NCBI GenBank assembly: GCA_008729055.1
Contig: SDUX01000007.1
Span: 1,846,064-1,910,063 of the forward strand
Reading direction: 5' to 3'
Length of the DNA stretch: 64,000 nucleotides
From: Pyropia haitanensis
Taxonomy: Eukaryota; Rhodophyta; Bangiophyceae; Bangiales; Bangiaceae
Shown piece by piece: positions 12,005 to 23,001 of the stretch; positions within the stretch are counted from its first letter, which is position 1; each line of letters begins with the position of its first letter. Below the pieces are notes generated by a model. It was not told where the DNA came from and searched no databases. It saw nothing but the letters and a program-made list of their open reading frames with translations. Both the position numbers and the translations under genes were made by a program.

Positions 12005-12634
12005 CGCCGCCGCGTCTGGCGCCGCCGCTGCCGGCGCAGCCTCTACCGCCGCCGCCGTCGCCACCGCCGCCGCCTCCGCCTCCACCCTCACCGTCGGCCG
12101 CGACGGCGGCTGCCGCCGGCGGGGCACGCCGCCCAGCTTGCCGCCCAGCGACCGCCCCGCCGGGTACTTGTACCGGGGCCCCCCCCCGGCAGTCGCCGCC
12201 GACGGCGGCGCTCGCACGCGCGACGCGCGCTCGACGCCGCCGCCGCCGCCACGGGCGCGGCCGCCGCCCCCCGCCGCCGCGGCCGGGCCCGCCCGCGGCG
12301 GCGGGCGGCCGCGGCCGCCGCCCAGCTTGCCCCCCTGCGCCCGCGCGGCGGGGTACTTGTACCGCGCGACCGGCGGCGTGGCGGCCGCCGGCGCGAGCGG
12401 CACCGCGGCAGCGGCCGCGGCCGCCGCGGCGCGTGCCGCCGCGGCGCCGCCGCTGCCGGGCAGCGGGTGGCGGCGTGCACGCCGGCGGGGACCACCAGAG
12501 AGGTGCCCCGAAAAGCCGCGCGCGGCGGGGATGCGCGGCGCCGCGCCCGCCGCGGACGCCGTGACGGCCGCGACGGCGGCGGCAGCAGCGGCAGCGGCAG
12601 CGGCCACCGTCAGGAGGGCGAGGGAGCGCGGCAT
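11375..12634 (-). CDS. Secreted repeat protein with SPEPSADPLDASE tandem repeats
   Basis: This is an uninterrupted frame of 419 residues from the ATG at 12634. Residues 1-28 or so form a signal-peptide-like stretch starting MPRSLALLTV and rich in Ala. Two copies of a distinctive motif follow: RYKYPAARAQGGKLGG near residue 89 and RYKYPAGRSLGGKLGG near 153. After an Ala-rich linker come about eight imperfect copies of a 13-residue unit of the type SPEPSADPLDASE, nearly identical at DNA level (39-base period, about 11510-11760). The protein is acidic at the C-terminus and rich in Ser and Pro, as in extracellular matrix or wall glycoproteins. No known domain is recognised. It is probably an exported structural or wall-associated protein; function unknown. 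Confidence 0.8.
11505..11800 (-). repeat. 39-base in-frame tandem repeat
   Basis: About seven to eight copies of a 39-base unit encode SPEPSADPLDASE-like 13-mers inside the secreted repeat protein. The central four copies differ by only a few bases, while the outer copies are degraded. That pattern is typical of repeat growth by unequal exchange or slippage. Confidence 0.85.
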
Positions 12635-13379
12635 CGTGGCCGTCGAAGGGGTGGAGCCGGGAGGGGAACGAGGGGTCGGTCAAAGGGGGGGGGGGGCGGG
12701 AGGTGGTGGGGAGAAGGAGGAGCGGATGCCAGGGGGGGGGGGGGTTGGAACAACGCGGCAGCGACGACGGTCGCACCGGGGAAGGAGGGGAGTGGCGGGG
12801 GAAGAGGGGCAGAGAGCCTCGCACGTGGGCGCGACGGGCACAGCGACACGGGTCGGTTGGGTCGGGTGCGGGAGCGCGGGGTTTGCGGCACGTGGGGAAC
12901 GTCCTCCACTCTGCCCGCCGGCGAGCGTCGCCCCTCCGCCCTTTTCAGCCCTCCCCGCCGGCGGAAAGACGGACCCCGCTGCGAGGACAGCCCGCGGCAC
13001 CACCGTCGCGCGGCGCGCCACGGCGCCACCGCCGCCGACGGTACCCCACCGCAGGCACCGAGCCGGCGGCATTGCACCCCAGCGGCAAGCGCACGCGGCG
13101 GCCACGCCGCGCGTCGAGCGGGCAGCAGAGGGCCCCGCCGGCCACCCCGTCCGCGCTTACGCCGCCTCTTCCCTTGCCCCCTCCGCCCCGCAGCACACCG
13201 CGGGTTGCCACGAGCCGCCGCCTCGCGGGCGGGAGACCGAGGTGGCGGACACGCACGGGAAGGCGGCGGACACCTCGCTCTCCCGCGTGTGGCACCGCCG
13301 CGTTTGCCCCGTTCCGACGGCGAGGGTCTAGCTGGTGGTCGGCCCTATCCCAGAGGGGCGGGAGCGACGGCACCGCTGC

Positions 13380-13410
<31 letters not shown>

Positions 13411-14393
13411 AAAGCGGCGGCATCGTGGCGGCAATGGCGGCGGCAGTGGCGGGGGGTGGTGGCTACGGGAGGGGGCGGCGGTAGCGGGGGACGGTGGCGG
13501 CGACAGCGGCAGCGGACGCGGCAGCGGACGGCGGCGCCGCCAGGTTGCACGGGCGGCGGCGACTGCCGCGGCGCACGATCGTGGCCGCAGGGATGGGAGG
13601 GTGTCGCGGGCAGACGGGGCGGCGGGTGGAGGAGCCCCCCACCCTCGCGTGCGCCACGGCGCTGCTGCTTCCATGTCAGCGCGGTGGGGCCGGCGAACGT
13701 GGCGTCGGGTGGAGCGTGAATCTGGGCGTGGGGCCGGCGCGAGGGCTCTCGCACGCCCCCCCCATTTCGACCAGTCCGGCGTGGTTGATGTTTTCGGTAG
13801 AATCGTGACACATCTGACGGAACCATTTCTGCGGTGCTGATCACGACGGTGAGTCAATCCTGTCGCGAGTGGTACACGCCATTCCCTGCTCCTCCGTGCA
13901 TCACGCAAGCGTTCCTTGGCTGCGAGGTACCCTCCCAGTCAATTCCTCTACCATTCCTCCGTCGGCCACCACACACGCCACCGGTCAGACGCCGTGGCTG
14001 TCTGCCCGGAGCCTCGCGCGGAGGCCCCTCCAGCTTCACCCGTCAACCGGTAAGGGCAGCCGCGCCGCTGCTGCGCGGCGGCGCGTGCAGCCGCACCCGC
14101 ACCGCTGCCGCGACGGCCGCTGCTGCTGGCCGGCGGCGGTGGCCCCCCTGGGCCGAGTGCCCACGGGGGTCCCCCCGCCACGGCTCCCGCCACCCCCGCC
14201 CTACACACACTCGCCCCCCGTCTCGCTCGCCGCGACCTCGCTGGGTGATGGTGCCACCCCTCCCGCTCTACCCCACCCTCCGAGCTGCACGGGCTGTTTG
14301 CCCATCTGGGCGTTGTTCCCTCCCCGTCGCCTTCCGGCCCCTCCCCCCCCCGCGCGCCGGGAGCTCTCCCCCTCGCCCCAGGAGTGCGGCATC
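12635..14393. promoter_or_regulatory. Divergent intergenic region (repeat protein / MLO-like)
   Basis: These 1,759 bases separate two divergent genes. An AT-richer island lies at about 13785-13870, some 520 bases before the MLO-like ATG, and contains a possible 5' splice site (GGTGAGTC near 13850), so a 5'-UTR intron is possible. Otherwise it is GC-rich and without recognisable coding content. Confidence 0.3.
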
Positions 14394-17345
14394 ATGGCGG
14401 GCGCCGCGTCGCCCGACGCGGACATCTCCGAGTTGCTCGGCATCTTCCTGGTGCTCTTCAACATGTCCGTCGGGGCGGCGCTGTCGGCGCTGGAGCGGCG
14501 GCTCATTGCGCGGCACTCGCACCTGCGGGTTGTGCTGCGCAACCTGTACCGGGAGCTCCTCATCCTTGGCCTCGTGTCGTTTGCGTTTGTCATGTACAGC
14601 ACCATTTTCAAGCCGTCGCAGGAGGTTTTTGTGAGCTTTGAGTTTGCCCACATCCTCATCTTTGTGCTGGCCATCTTTTACACCGCCGTCGTGTTTGTCA
14701 CCGCCGCCACGTCGCTGTCCATGTCTCGCCATTGGAAGGCCATTGAGGCCATGGAGATGGTCCAGTACCTGATGAACAAGAGCAAGTTTGCAGAGCTCAA
14801 GGCGGAGCGCCAAAAGCACCGGGGAGTGGTGTGGCGGTGGCTCCTCTGGTGGCGCGGCGACGTGCGGCGGCTGCTGCGCTACCACGACGCGCACTCGGTT
14901 CTCAACTTTCACGACATTCGCTTCCAGTTTATCTACTACCGCAACCTCCCCGCCGAGTTCAACTTTAGCGCCTACCTCCGCAAGATCAAGTCGAGCACGT
15001 TTATCGAGCTGGTGGAGCCTCACTGGACCATCTGGATCGTCATCCTTAGCTTCCTCCTGGTGGATCTCGTCCGCCGCAAGTACCAGCCGTCGCCCACCTT
15101 TGACCGGGGGGTGATTATCGGCGCCGCGCTGGCACTGCTCGTGCTGAGCGATGTGCTGCGACTGAAAATCAGTCGCATCCATTGGGCTTTGTTCAAGCAC
15201 CCGGCCACCTACTATGACGACGTCTCGTCCAAGATTGCCCGCGGCGCCACGCTCGCCGACGTCCCCGTCGTTTCGCCCGTGGCTGGCGAGACCGACTCGG
15301 TGAGCCACGAGGACAGTGGCGCAGAACTGAGCGGCCACGAGGCGGACGTGGAAGGCGAGGAGCTCAGCAGCAACGGAGGGAGCACGATGGGCGTCAGCCG
15401 CCGGTTCCCCGAGCACCCCCCCCCACCGGTGGGCGTCTTCGGCAAGGGCTCCCATGGCGCCGCCATGGACGTTACGGAGGAGATTCCGTCGCCGCCGTCC
15501 ACTCCCGGCCGGCGGTCCTTGGACAGCAGGGGGGGCGCGCCGCTGTCGTCGCCGTCACGGCCGCGGCGCAACGATGTGGTGCTGGATGTGGTGACGATGG
15601 TGGACCTGTCGGCGGCGGGTGGGCGCACGCCCGCCGAGTCAGACGCCGAGGGCGGCCGCTCGTCCATTGACGCGGCCTCCCAGCGGCGAAGTGTGACGCA
15701 CAAGCGGCGGCCGGTGGCGGAGGTGGTCGTCCCGTCCGCCGCCTCCATCCTCGACAACCTCTTCCACGAGCAAAAGCCCGACGCCGGCGGCGGTGCTGCT
15801 GGCAAGGCGCGCCCGACTCGGGCACCCGGAACGAGCGGCCAACGAGCTTCGGTCGACCGGCCGGCGGCGGGATCACGGAGGGCGTCGGTGGAACGGCAAC
15901 CGGCGGGCTCGCGGCACGCATCGGTGGACCGGCTCGGGCTGGCGGTCAAGAAGGGTCCCCGCACCCCCGTCGCCACCGCCGCGACCTCCAAGGCCACTAC
16001 CGCCGCCACGTTGAGCGACAGTGATGGGCATAGCGGCGGTGATGGGGGCTCCCGTGAGAGCTGTGACAGCGATGGCCCGTCGTTTCGCCTCGCCAACCTC
16101 CCCCACAGCGACGACAGCATGGACGCGGCGGACCGGCGCACGAGCGCGAGCGCCCGGGACATGTCGCAGCGACACTCGCTCGAGCTGCCTGAGAGCACCC
16201 GCTCCCTCGGGCGGCACTCCCTCGACGGCCCGCGGCGGCCGCTGCCCAGCCAGTGGGGTGCGCCGTCCAAGGGGGGGCAGCCCGCGGGCCGCCGGTCGGT
16301 GGAGCGCGCCCGGCCGGTCCTCCGTGGCAGCCGCGGCCACGTGCGGCAACGGTCGGCGGACGCGTCGCCGTCGCTGGCCGGGAGCAGCCGCGGCGTGAGG
16401 AGGGGCGTGTCCGCCCTCAGCGACGCGTCGACGTCACCGCGCTCCCTTACCGCCGGCGGTGACGGCGGCGGCAGCCGCCGGAGCGTCGAGCTGGTGCGGA
16501 TGGCGCCGCCGCGGCTCGAGCTGGAGGCGCGGCACATCTTGGACAATGGCCTCGTTGACGGGGTGGAGCACTCGACGCGGCGGGGGAGCATCGACCTCAG
16601 CCTCTCCTCGGCAGCCGTGGCGGCTGCCCGCCGGCTGGTGCGGGACCCGACGCCCAAGGGCGCGCCGGACAGCGCCCGCGTCGTCGGCAGTGACAGTGAC
16701 GTGCCGGCGCGGTCGGCCGGCTCGTCTGACGTGGAGGCCGCGTCGCGGACCAGCCAGGGAGGCAGCGGCGATAGCAGCGGCGGCGGCGGGAGCGGTGGCG
16801 GGAGCGCCTTGTCCCAGCCCGCGCGGTCGGTGGCGGACGCGGAGATCCGTGCCAGCGCCGAGAGCCCCGTCAACCACGCAATCATCAACCGCCACCGGCG
16901 AGTGCAAGAGGCGGACGAGAAGCCGCCGCGCCGCAACTTCCCCGCCCCCCTGCTGCTGCTCGTGCCACGGCTGCGGCGGCGGGCGTCGCCCGCGGAGAAG
17001 CTCTTTTGGTTTGGCTCCCACCACCTGTACCTGTGGCTCGCCGAGTTCAACCTCTTCTCCTCCACCCTCCTCGCGTCCATCGCGGTCGCGTCCTACTCGA
17101 CGGGCGCGATCAAGGGCAAGTCGGATATCGGCTCCCTCGACGTGGCGGTGCTGACGCTGAGCATCGCGGGCCTCGCGTACGTGCTCCTCCGTACCGCCCA
17201 GTCCCTCAAGCTCTACACGTTTGTGCTCAACTGCTCGGGGCTGGTGCCCGAGGGCCTCGCGCTCGACGCGATTGGGGAGATCAAGGCCGCCCGCAAGTTC
17301 CGCCTCTCCTACTGCTCGGACGACGACTCGGATACGGGGAGCCTC

Positions 17346-17382
<37 letters not shown>

Positions 17383-17855
17383 GTGGTGGTGGCAGCCGCC
17401 GTGGCAGCAGCCGCCGCGGCAGCCACGCCCGTGGCGGCGGCGCTGACGGTAGCGGCGGCGGTGGCGGCGGCGCCGCCGCCGACGGCGACAGCGACGACAG
17501 CGCGCGGCGGGTCGGGCGGGAGGAGGCGCGGGAGGCGGTCAAGGAGCGGCGGCGCAAGTTTTGGAAGTTTATGGCCACCGCCAGCGCGGGCGTCCTCGAG
17601 GACCAGAGCGATACGGGCGGCCGTGGTGGCCGCCGCGGCGGCGGCAGCCGCGGCGCCGCCGCCGCCGCCGCCGCCGACGCGGACGCTGACGCGGACGGCC
17701 GCGCCGCGGCGGCCGTGTCGCGGCGGCAGCGCCTCCGCGACGGCCTGTCCCGGCGGCGGCGGCGGGAGCGGCGGGCGGCGGCGGAGCGGCGGCTGGCCGC
17801 CGCTGGCCGCGCGTCCGCCACCGCCGACGGCCTCCGCCGCCGCGTGTCGCGCTGA
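14394..17855 (+). CDS. MLO-family seven-transmembrane protein with a very long third cytoplasmic loop
   Basis: This is one uninterrupted frame of 1,153 residues, with ATG in the context CATCATGG. MLO hallmarks appear in order: an N-terminal helix (about 11-33), RELLILGLVSFAFVMYSTIF (TM2), FEFAHILIFVLAIFY with the following RHWKAIEAME (TM3 and the MLO LHIFIFVLA...RxWKxWE block), FNFSAYLRKIKSS (matching FDFhKYI.RSLE), HWTIWIVILSFLLVDLV (TM4), GVIIGAALALLVLSDVL (TM5), then KLFWFGSHHLYLWLAEFNLF (about 869-888, TM6) and a seventh helix (about 915-940). Plant MLO proteins are about 500-600 residues. Here about 600 Ser/Asp/Arg-rich residues (270-860) are inserted between TM5 and the FWF motif, and a Gly/Arg-rich tail follows TM7. 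Plant MLOs are plasma-membrane calcium-permeable channels with a calmodulin-binding tail. RRRKFWKFMATA near the C-terminus is a possible calmodulin site (inference). Confidence 0.85.
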
Positions 17856-19109
17856 GGGGGGCGGGGGGGGGGGGGAGAGCGGCGACGCGCGGTAGGGGAG
17901 AGGGGGGGGTGGGGGGGGGTCGAGGGGTGGGCTGGGGGGGGTAGGGGGGTGGGCTGGGGGCGCGCCGACGGCGGAGGGTACGGGCGCCCCCCCGCGTGTG
18001 GGCCAAGGCCCTAACAATCACTTACAGACGCGGCGCGGGCTCGACCGCGCCGCCGACGCCACCGCCCCGCGCGTCCGCGTCCAGTCCCCGCGCCGCGGGC
18101 GGGTGGCGCGGGTGCCGAGCGGCGGCCGGCGCGCACCGCCGGCGGCGGCGGCACGCGCGTGCGCACCCGCGCGGGGCGCGCGCCGCCCGCCGCGGCGGCG
18201 GCCGCCGCGCCGCCGCTCGCGCGGCGGTTCTCGCCGCGGCTCTCGCCGTGGGGATGGGCCCCCCCGCCCCCCCCCCCTCCCCCCCCTCCCCGCCCCGCCG
18301 ATCCGCCCCCCCCCCCGCCACCGCCGGCCACAGCGCGCACGGCCATGCCGTGCCGGCGTAACGCCATGGCCGCCGCGGCCGCGGCGTACCCACCCCCCTT
18401 CTCCCCCCCCCCCTCCCCCCCCCCCTGCCGTCCGCAGTCCCCACCCCCACCGCCGCCGCCACCGCACGCCGGCCCGCCGTGGCCGGCGTCCGCTCTCGCG
18501 GCAGCCGCGGGGTCCGCCCCCGCCCCTGACACTGGCAGGCGGCGGCTGCCTGGCGGCCGGCGCGCCCCACCGCCCGCCCGCCCGCCCGCCCTACTGCCCG
18601 CCCGCCCGCCCGCACACCCGCCCGCCTGTCCGCCCGCCCGCCCGGTCCGCGGCCAGTCCCGCCGCCAGTCCCGTGGACGGCCGCCCCGGCCGGTGGCGGC
18701 GGCGGCGGCGGCGGCAGCGGCGGTGGCGGCGGCGGTGGCGGCGGTGGCGACACACTGGCGCCTCCCCACCGCCTCCGACGCCGCCCGTGCCACGTCGGCT
18801 GCCGCTGGCCGTCGCGGCGGCCACCCACACCATCCCACCCCCCCCCCCCCCTGCGCCCGCCCCTGCGCCGGCGGCGGGCGTGGCCATAAGACGACGGCAG
18901 CCGCCGCCGGCGGCGCGGCGTACGTCCCCCCCCACCGGCGGGTTCCCCTCCCCGTGGACACCCCATCCCCGCGCCCCACCGCCGCCCACCACCCGCCCCC
19001 ACCCCCCCCCCCCCCGCGCGTGGCACACGTGCCGCCGCGGCGTCTTCCTCCCCCCCCCCCCCCCTCCCTGGTCGCGGCGCGTGGCGTGCCGCGAGGGGCG
19101 GTCCACCCC
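17856..19109. other. Intergenic region, tandem-oriented genes
   Basis: These 1,254 bases lie between the MLO-like stop and the chosen start of the Cys-rich protein. They are rich in G runs (17850-17960) and C runs (18250-18430). The downstream gene's frame stays open far upstream, so its start could lie further left. No other coding content is evident. Confidence 0.4.
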
Positions 19110-19367
19110 ATGGCGCCCCGCGTCGGCGGTGGCCGCGGCCGCCGCCGCCGCCGCCAGCGACGGCGGCGTCCCCTGGGGGGGTCAACCACCGCGGCGGCAG
19201 CGGCAGCGGCGGCGGTGGTGGCGGCGGCGGCGGTGACGGTGGTGGCGGTGGGGATGGCGGCGGCCGCCGCGACGCTGGCCACGGGCCGAGGTCGGCCCGT
19301 CGGCGGCGGCGGCTCGTACGCGGCGGCGTGGCCAATGGTGGATGTGGACACGGTGGACGTTGTTGGT

Positions 19368-19398
<31 letters not shown>

Positions 19399-21269
19399 GC
19401 GGCGGCGGCGGCCGCGGGTCACCGCGGCCGGCGCCGACCGTCGACGTGGCGGGGGTGGACGTACTTTCCGCCGCGACCGCGTCGGCGTCGGCAGGGCTGA
19501 CGAGTGGCGTGGGCGCGGGGGGGGGGGGGGGGGGGAGGGGGGGGGGGGGGGGGGGGGGTGGCAAGCGGCCGCCACGGGGGGACTGTGACCGTGCGCCGTC
19601 GGTGACGCCGTCGGCAGTGCCGTCGGTGGCGCCGTCGGCAGCGCCGTCGGCGGAGCCGTCGGTGGCGCCGTCCACGCCCGCCGCCGCGGTCTCGGTGACT
19701 CCGTCCGCGGCGCCCGGTGGAAACGGTGGAGGCGGCGGCGGTGGCGGCGGCGGCGACGACGAAGGTGGTGTCGGCGGCGGCGACGGCGGCGGCGGCGGCG
19801 GCGGCGCCAACCGCACGTTTACGCTGTTTGACCCGGCGCGGCTGGCGCCGGTCGGCACCGCCGGCGGCTCGTGCCGGCTGGTCGGCCCGCCGTGCGACGC
19901 GGCACTCGACTGCCGCTCCGTCTCGGTCGGCCTTGCCCAGTACGACATTTGCACGGCGACGGTGCCCGCGGGCGGCACGTGCGGCGTGGCGGGTGCCCGC
20001 TGCGCGGCGGGCACCCTCTGTGCCGCGTCTGCCGCCGCCGCATCCACGCCGTGCGTGCCGTCACGGGAGCTGTGCGACGGCGACAGCGACGCACGGCGCG
20101 CGTGTGTGACTGGCCTCGACGCGTGTGCGGGCGGCACGGCGGCGGGCGTGTGCCGCGCGACGGTGGTCGGCGACCCGTGTGAGGTGGGCACCCCCGACGG
20201 CGAGGCGGTATGCGCGCCGGGCACCGCGTGCGTGCGGCCGGGGCCGGCGGATACGGACGGCTCGGCGGCGGCGCTGGCGCGGCTCGAGACGGGCGCCACG
20301 CCCGCCGTGTGCGTGGCGGCCAAGGCGGCGGGGGATGCGTGTGTGGCGGGCGGCCTCGACGGCTGTGCGGCCGCGTCCCGGGACGGCATTGGCGGCACGC
20401 CGGCGCTGCTGTGCGTCGGCGGCGTGTGCGTGCGGGCCGGGTCGGCCGCGGCGGCGGCGTCGCGGCGCGGCGACGAGTGCATCGAGGAGGGGCGGTTTGT
20501 CGAGACGACCTGTGGGGACGGCACGCCGTGTACGAGCAGCAGCCTCTTCCGGAGCGCCTCCCAGTGCCTGGCGTTCCAAACCGCCGTCGGCGGCGCGTGT
20601 GCGGTTGCCGACGGGCGGCCGTGTGGGTTTGGCGAGCCGGGCCAGCTGGTGTGTGGCGGCGGCGGCACGTGCGTGCCGCCGCCACCCGTGCCGGCGGGCG
20701 GCCGCTGCGTCGGCAACAACGTTAACTGCGCCGACCGCGGGTTTACGTGCGAGCTCGCCCCCGCGGCTGGGTCGCCCGTATTTCCGCCGCCCGTCACGGG
20801 CGGCGGCGACACCGTGTGCGTGCGCGGGCGGCAGACGGGCGAGGCGTGTGGCGGCGACGCGGGCGTGTGCGCGGGCGCCCCGTTTGACGCGTGCGTCCGT
20901 GGCGTGTGCGTGCCGATTGGGTCGGGCGCGCTGCCGGCGGGCGCCGCGTGTGGCCCGGCGACGGGGCTGTGCGTGGACCGTGGCGACGGCGGCGGCGGCA
21001 CCCGGTGCGTGGGTGGGGTATGTGCGGCGCGGGCGCCGCCGGGCGCGGCGTGCGTGCGCGGCGACGACTGCGCGGGGGTGGGCTTGCCGGCGGGGACGTT
21101 TTCGGTGGCGTGTGTGGGGGACACGGCGGCGGGCGACCGGCGCTGCCGCGGGTTGGCCGCCGAGGGGGGGGGGTGTGGCACCGACACGGCGGCGTGTGCG
21201 CCGTCTGCGGGGCTGGTGTGTGATGCGGATACCCGCCGGTGCGTGCGGGGGGGGGGGGGGGGGCGGTGA
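19110..21269 (+). CDS. Cys-rich surface protein with N-terminal anchor and Ser/Pro stalk
   Basis: The ATG at 19110 gives 719 residues. Basic residues are followed by one hydrophobic segment (about 24-55), a signal anchor or uncleaved signal peptide. Gly-rich linkers and a stalk, VTPSAVPSVAPSAAPSA, lead to a domain of about 470 residues packed with evenly spaced cysteines. Repeated patterns there are of the type GxxCxxxxxxCxxGxxCVxG, for example GGTCGVAGARCAAGTLC and GAACGPATGLCVD. The layout resembles extracellular proteins of many short disulfide modules (EGF-like or dickkopf-like spacing), but no named domain fits. The start is chosen because it directly precedes the hydrophobic segment; the frame is open further upstream without a better candidate. 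It is likely a wall or cell-surface protein. Long G runs at 19519-19558 do not change the frame. Confidence 0.78.
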
Positions 21270-22480
21270 TGGAGCGCCGGCCGCGACGGAACGGGCTGGC
21301 CGTGCACAGCCACCGCACGTCGCCTACTAGAATATTCTTCTCCTGTCTCTTTCGCACTGCAGGGGCGACCTCTTGGGTCGCGGACACCCCCCGCCGCCTA
21401 CTCTCCCTCCCCGTTCCGTAGGCACAGCCGCGGGCGGTCATCGGCTGGGCCGCGCGTGCACCAGACGCTCCGCGGCATCCCCGCGCGCAAGACCCGTACA
21501 GTACGTCGGCCGGCACTGTCACTGTCATGGATTCCCCCGCGTGCCGGTGCGGCACGCGGCGGGGACTGCCCGTCGGCGAGGCCGCCCACAAAAAAAATTC
21601 GCGCCGCCACGGCGGGGCGGTGCGTGGCGCGCGCGAAAACGGCAGCGCCACGGCCGTGCGTCCGTCGGGCTGGGGGGGGGGGGGCCGGCGGCGCTCGGCC
21701 TGCTGCAGCCACCCCCCCCACGGCCCGTATGCCCGCCAGTCTTTTTTCCGCTGTCCGCGTCCCGCCGCCCACGACCGCCCCTGCCGCCCTGCTGACAATC
21801 CACCGCCCCTGCGGCGGCCGCCCCCATCGCCGCTGCCGCCGCTGCCGCGTGCCGCCACGGTGGGTGGGCAGGCGCTCCTCCTCCGCCGCCCCCCCCCACC
21901 CCCCCGCTCACCCTCCGCTACCTCCCATTCACGTCTCTTGGACTACCCCCCCCACCCCCCTCCCGTTGGCCCTTGCTCCCAGCTGCACCGGCCGTACCAC
22001 CCGCGCCCGTCGGGACGGCCGGCCGGGGCGGTGCCCAGCGTGGCGCCCGGCGGGTGCGTGGGGAAGGGGGGGGGGGGGGGGGACGGGTGCCATGGCCACG
22101 TTGGGCCGCCTGGTACCACGCGCGTAACGGCCGTGGCAAGGGGGAATGCCGCGGCTGCCGCGGCTGCGGGTGGGGGCGGCCCGCGGCGGCGGCGGCCGTG
22201 CCCGCCACCAGCCGGTGCGGCGGTACAAGAACGCGGCGCGCACCGGCACGGTGACGCGGCGGCGGCGCCCCACCGCCGCCACGCGGTTGCCAACCACTCG
22301 ACCGTCCCCGTGTGCACGCCGCCGCCCACCGACCGCCCGTCGCCCCGCACGCACGACCGCGTGGGGGGGGGGAGGCGCGTCGGGTGCAGCAGGGGGTGGG
22401 GGGGGGGGTGGGGAACAAACAACACGGGCACCACCCACGCACCGTCGGCGGGCGGTGGGGAGACACCGCCGCGGCGCGTG
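21270..22480. other. Intergenic region, tandem-oriented genes
   Basis: These 1,211 bases contain one AT-richer spot at 21320-21350 and several G or C runs. The AT-rich spot lies just after the Cys-rich gene and may belong to its 3' end. No coding content is recognised. Confidence 0.4.
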
Positions 22481-22968
22481 ATGGCACACCGGCCTGGGCG
22501 GGTGGTGGTGTGGGCGGCCGCGGCGGTGGCCGCCGCCGCCGCGGTGGCCGCCGCCGCCGCCGCCGCCGCCGCCACGCCGGCGGCAGACGCCGTCGCGGCG
22601 GCAGCGGCGGCAGAGGCGGCGGCGGCGGCGGGGGTGCCCGTCACGGCGGCGCCACCGCCGCGGCTGTGGGTCACCCCGGACGACGTGCCGCGGTGGCTGC
22701 GGCGGCCGCTGCCGGTACCGCGGCGGCTGGTGCGGCAGGCGGCCGCGGTGCGGCGGCCGCCGCCCGCGGGGGCGGCGGACACGCCGTCGGACGCGGCGGT
22801 GGCGGCGGCCGCGGCGCGCGCGTCCGGGTGGGTGGCCGCCGCGGCCGTCGGCGGGCCGCGCTGGCCGGCCGCCGCGGGCCGGCAGGCCGTCGACCCGCCC
22901 GTGCTGCAAGTCGACGTGGCGCCTGACGCGGCGGCCGGCGGGCCCCCCTCAACACCGACAACGGACGA

Positions 22969-23001
<33 letters not shown>

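Noticed and set aside
18011..21313. A minus-strand open frame of about 1,100 codons opposite the Cys-rich protein
   Set aside because: It is the reverse complement of a well-structured secreted protein; its His/Thr/Pro/Arg-rich composition mirrors the sense codons.
20794..21858. A minus-strand gene overlapping the end of the Cys-rich protein
   Set aside because: Part of it is antisense to confirmed coding sequence, and the rest shows no conserved segment.
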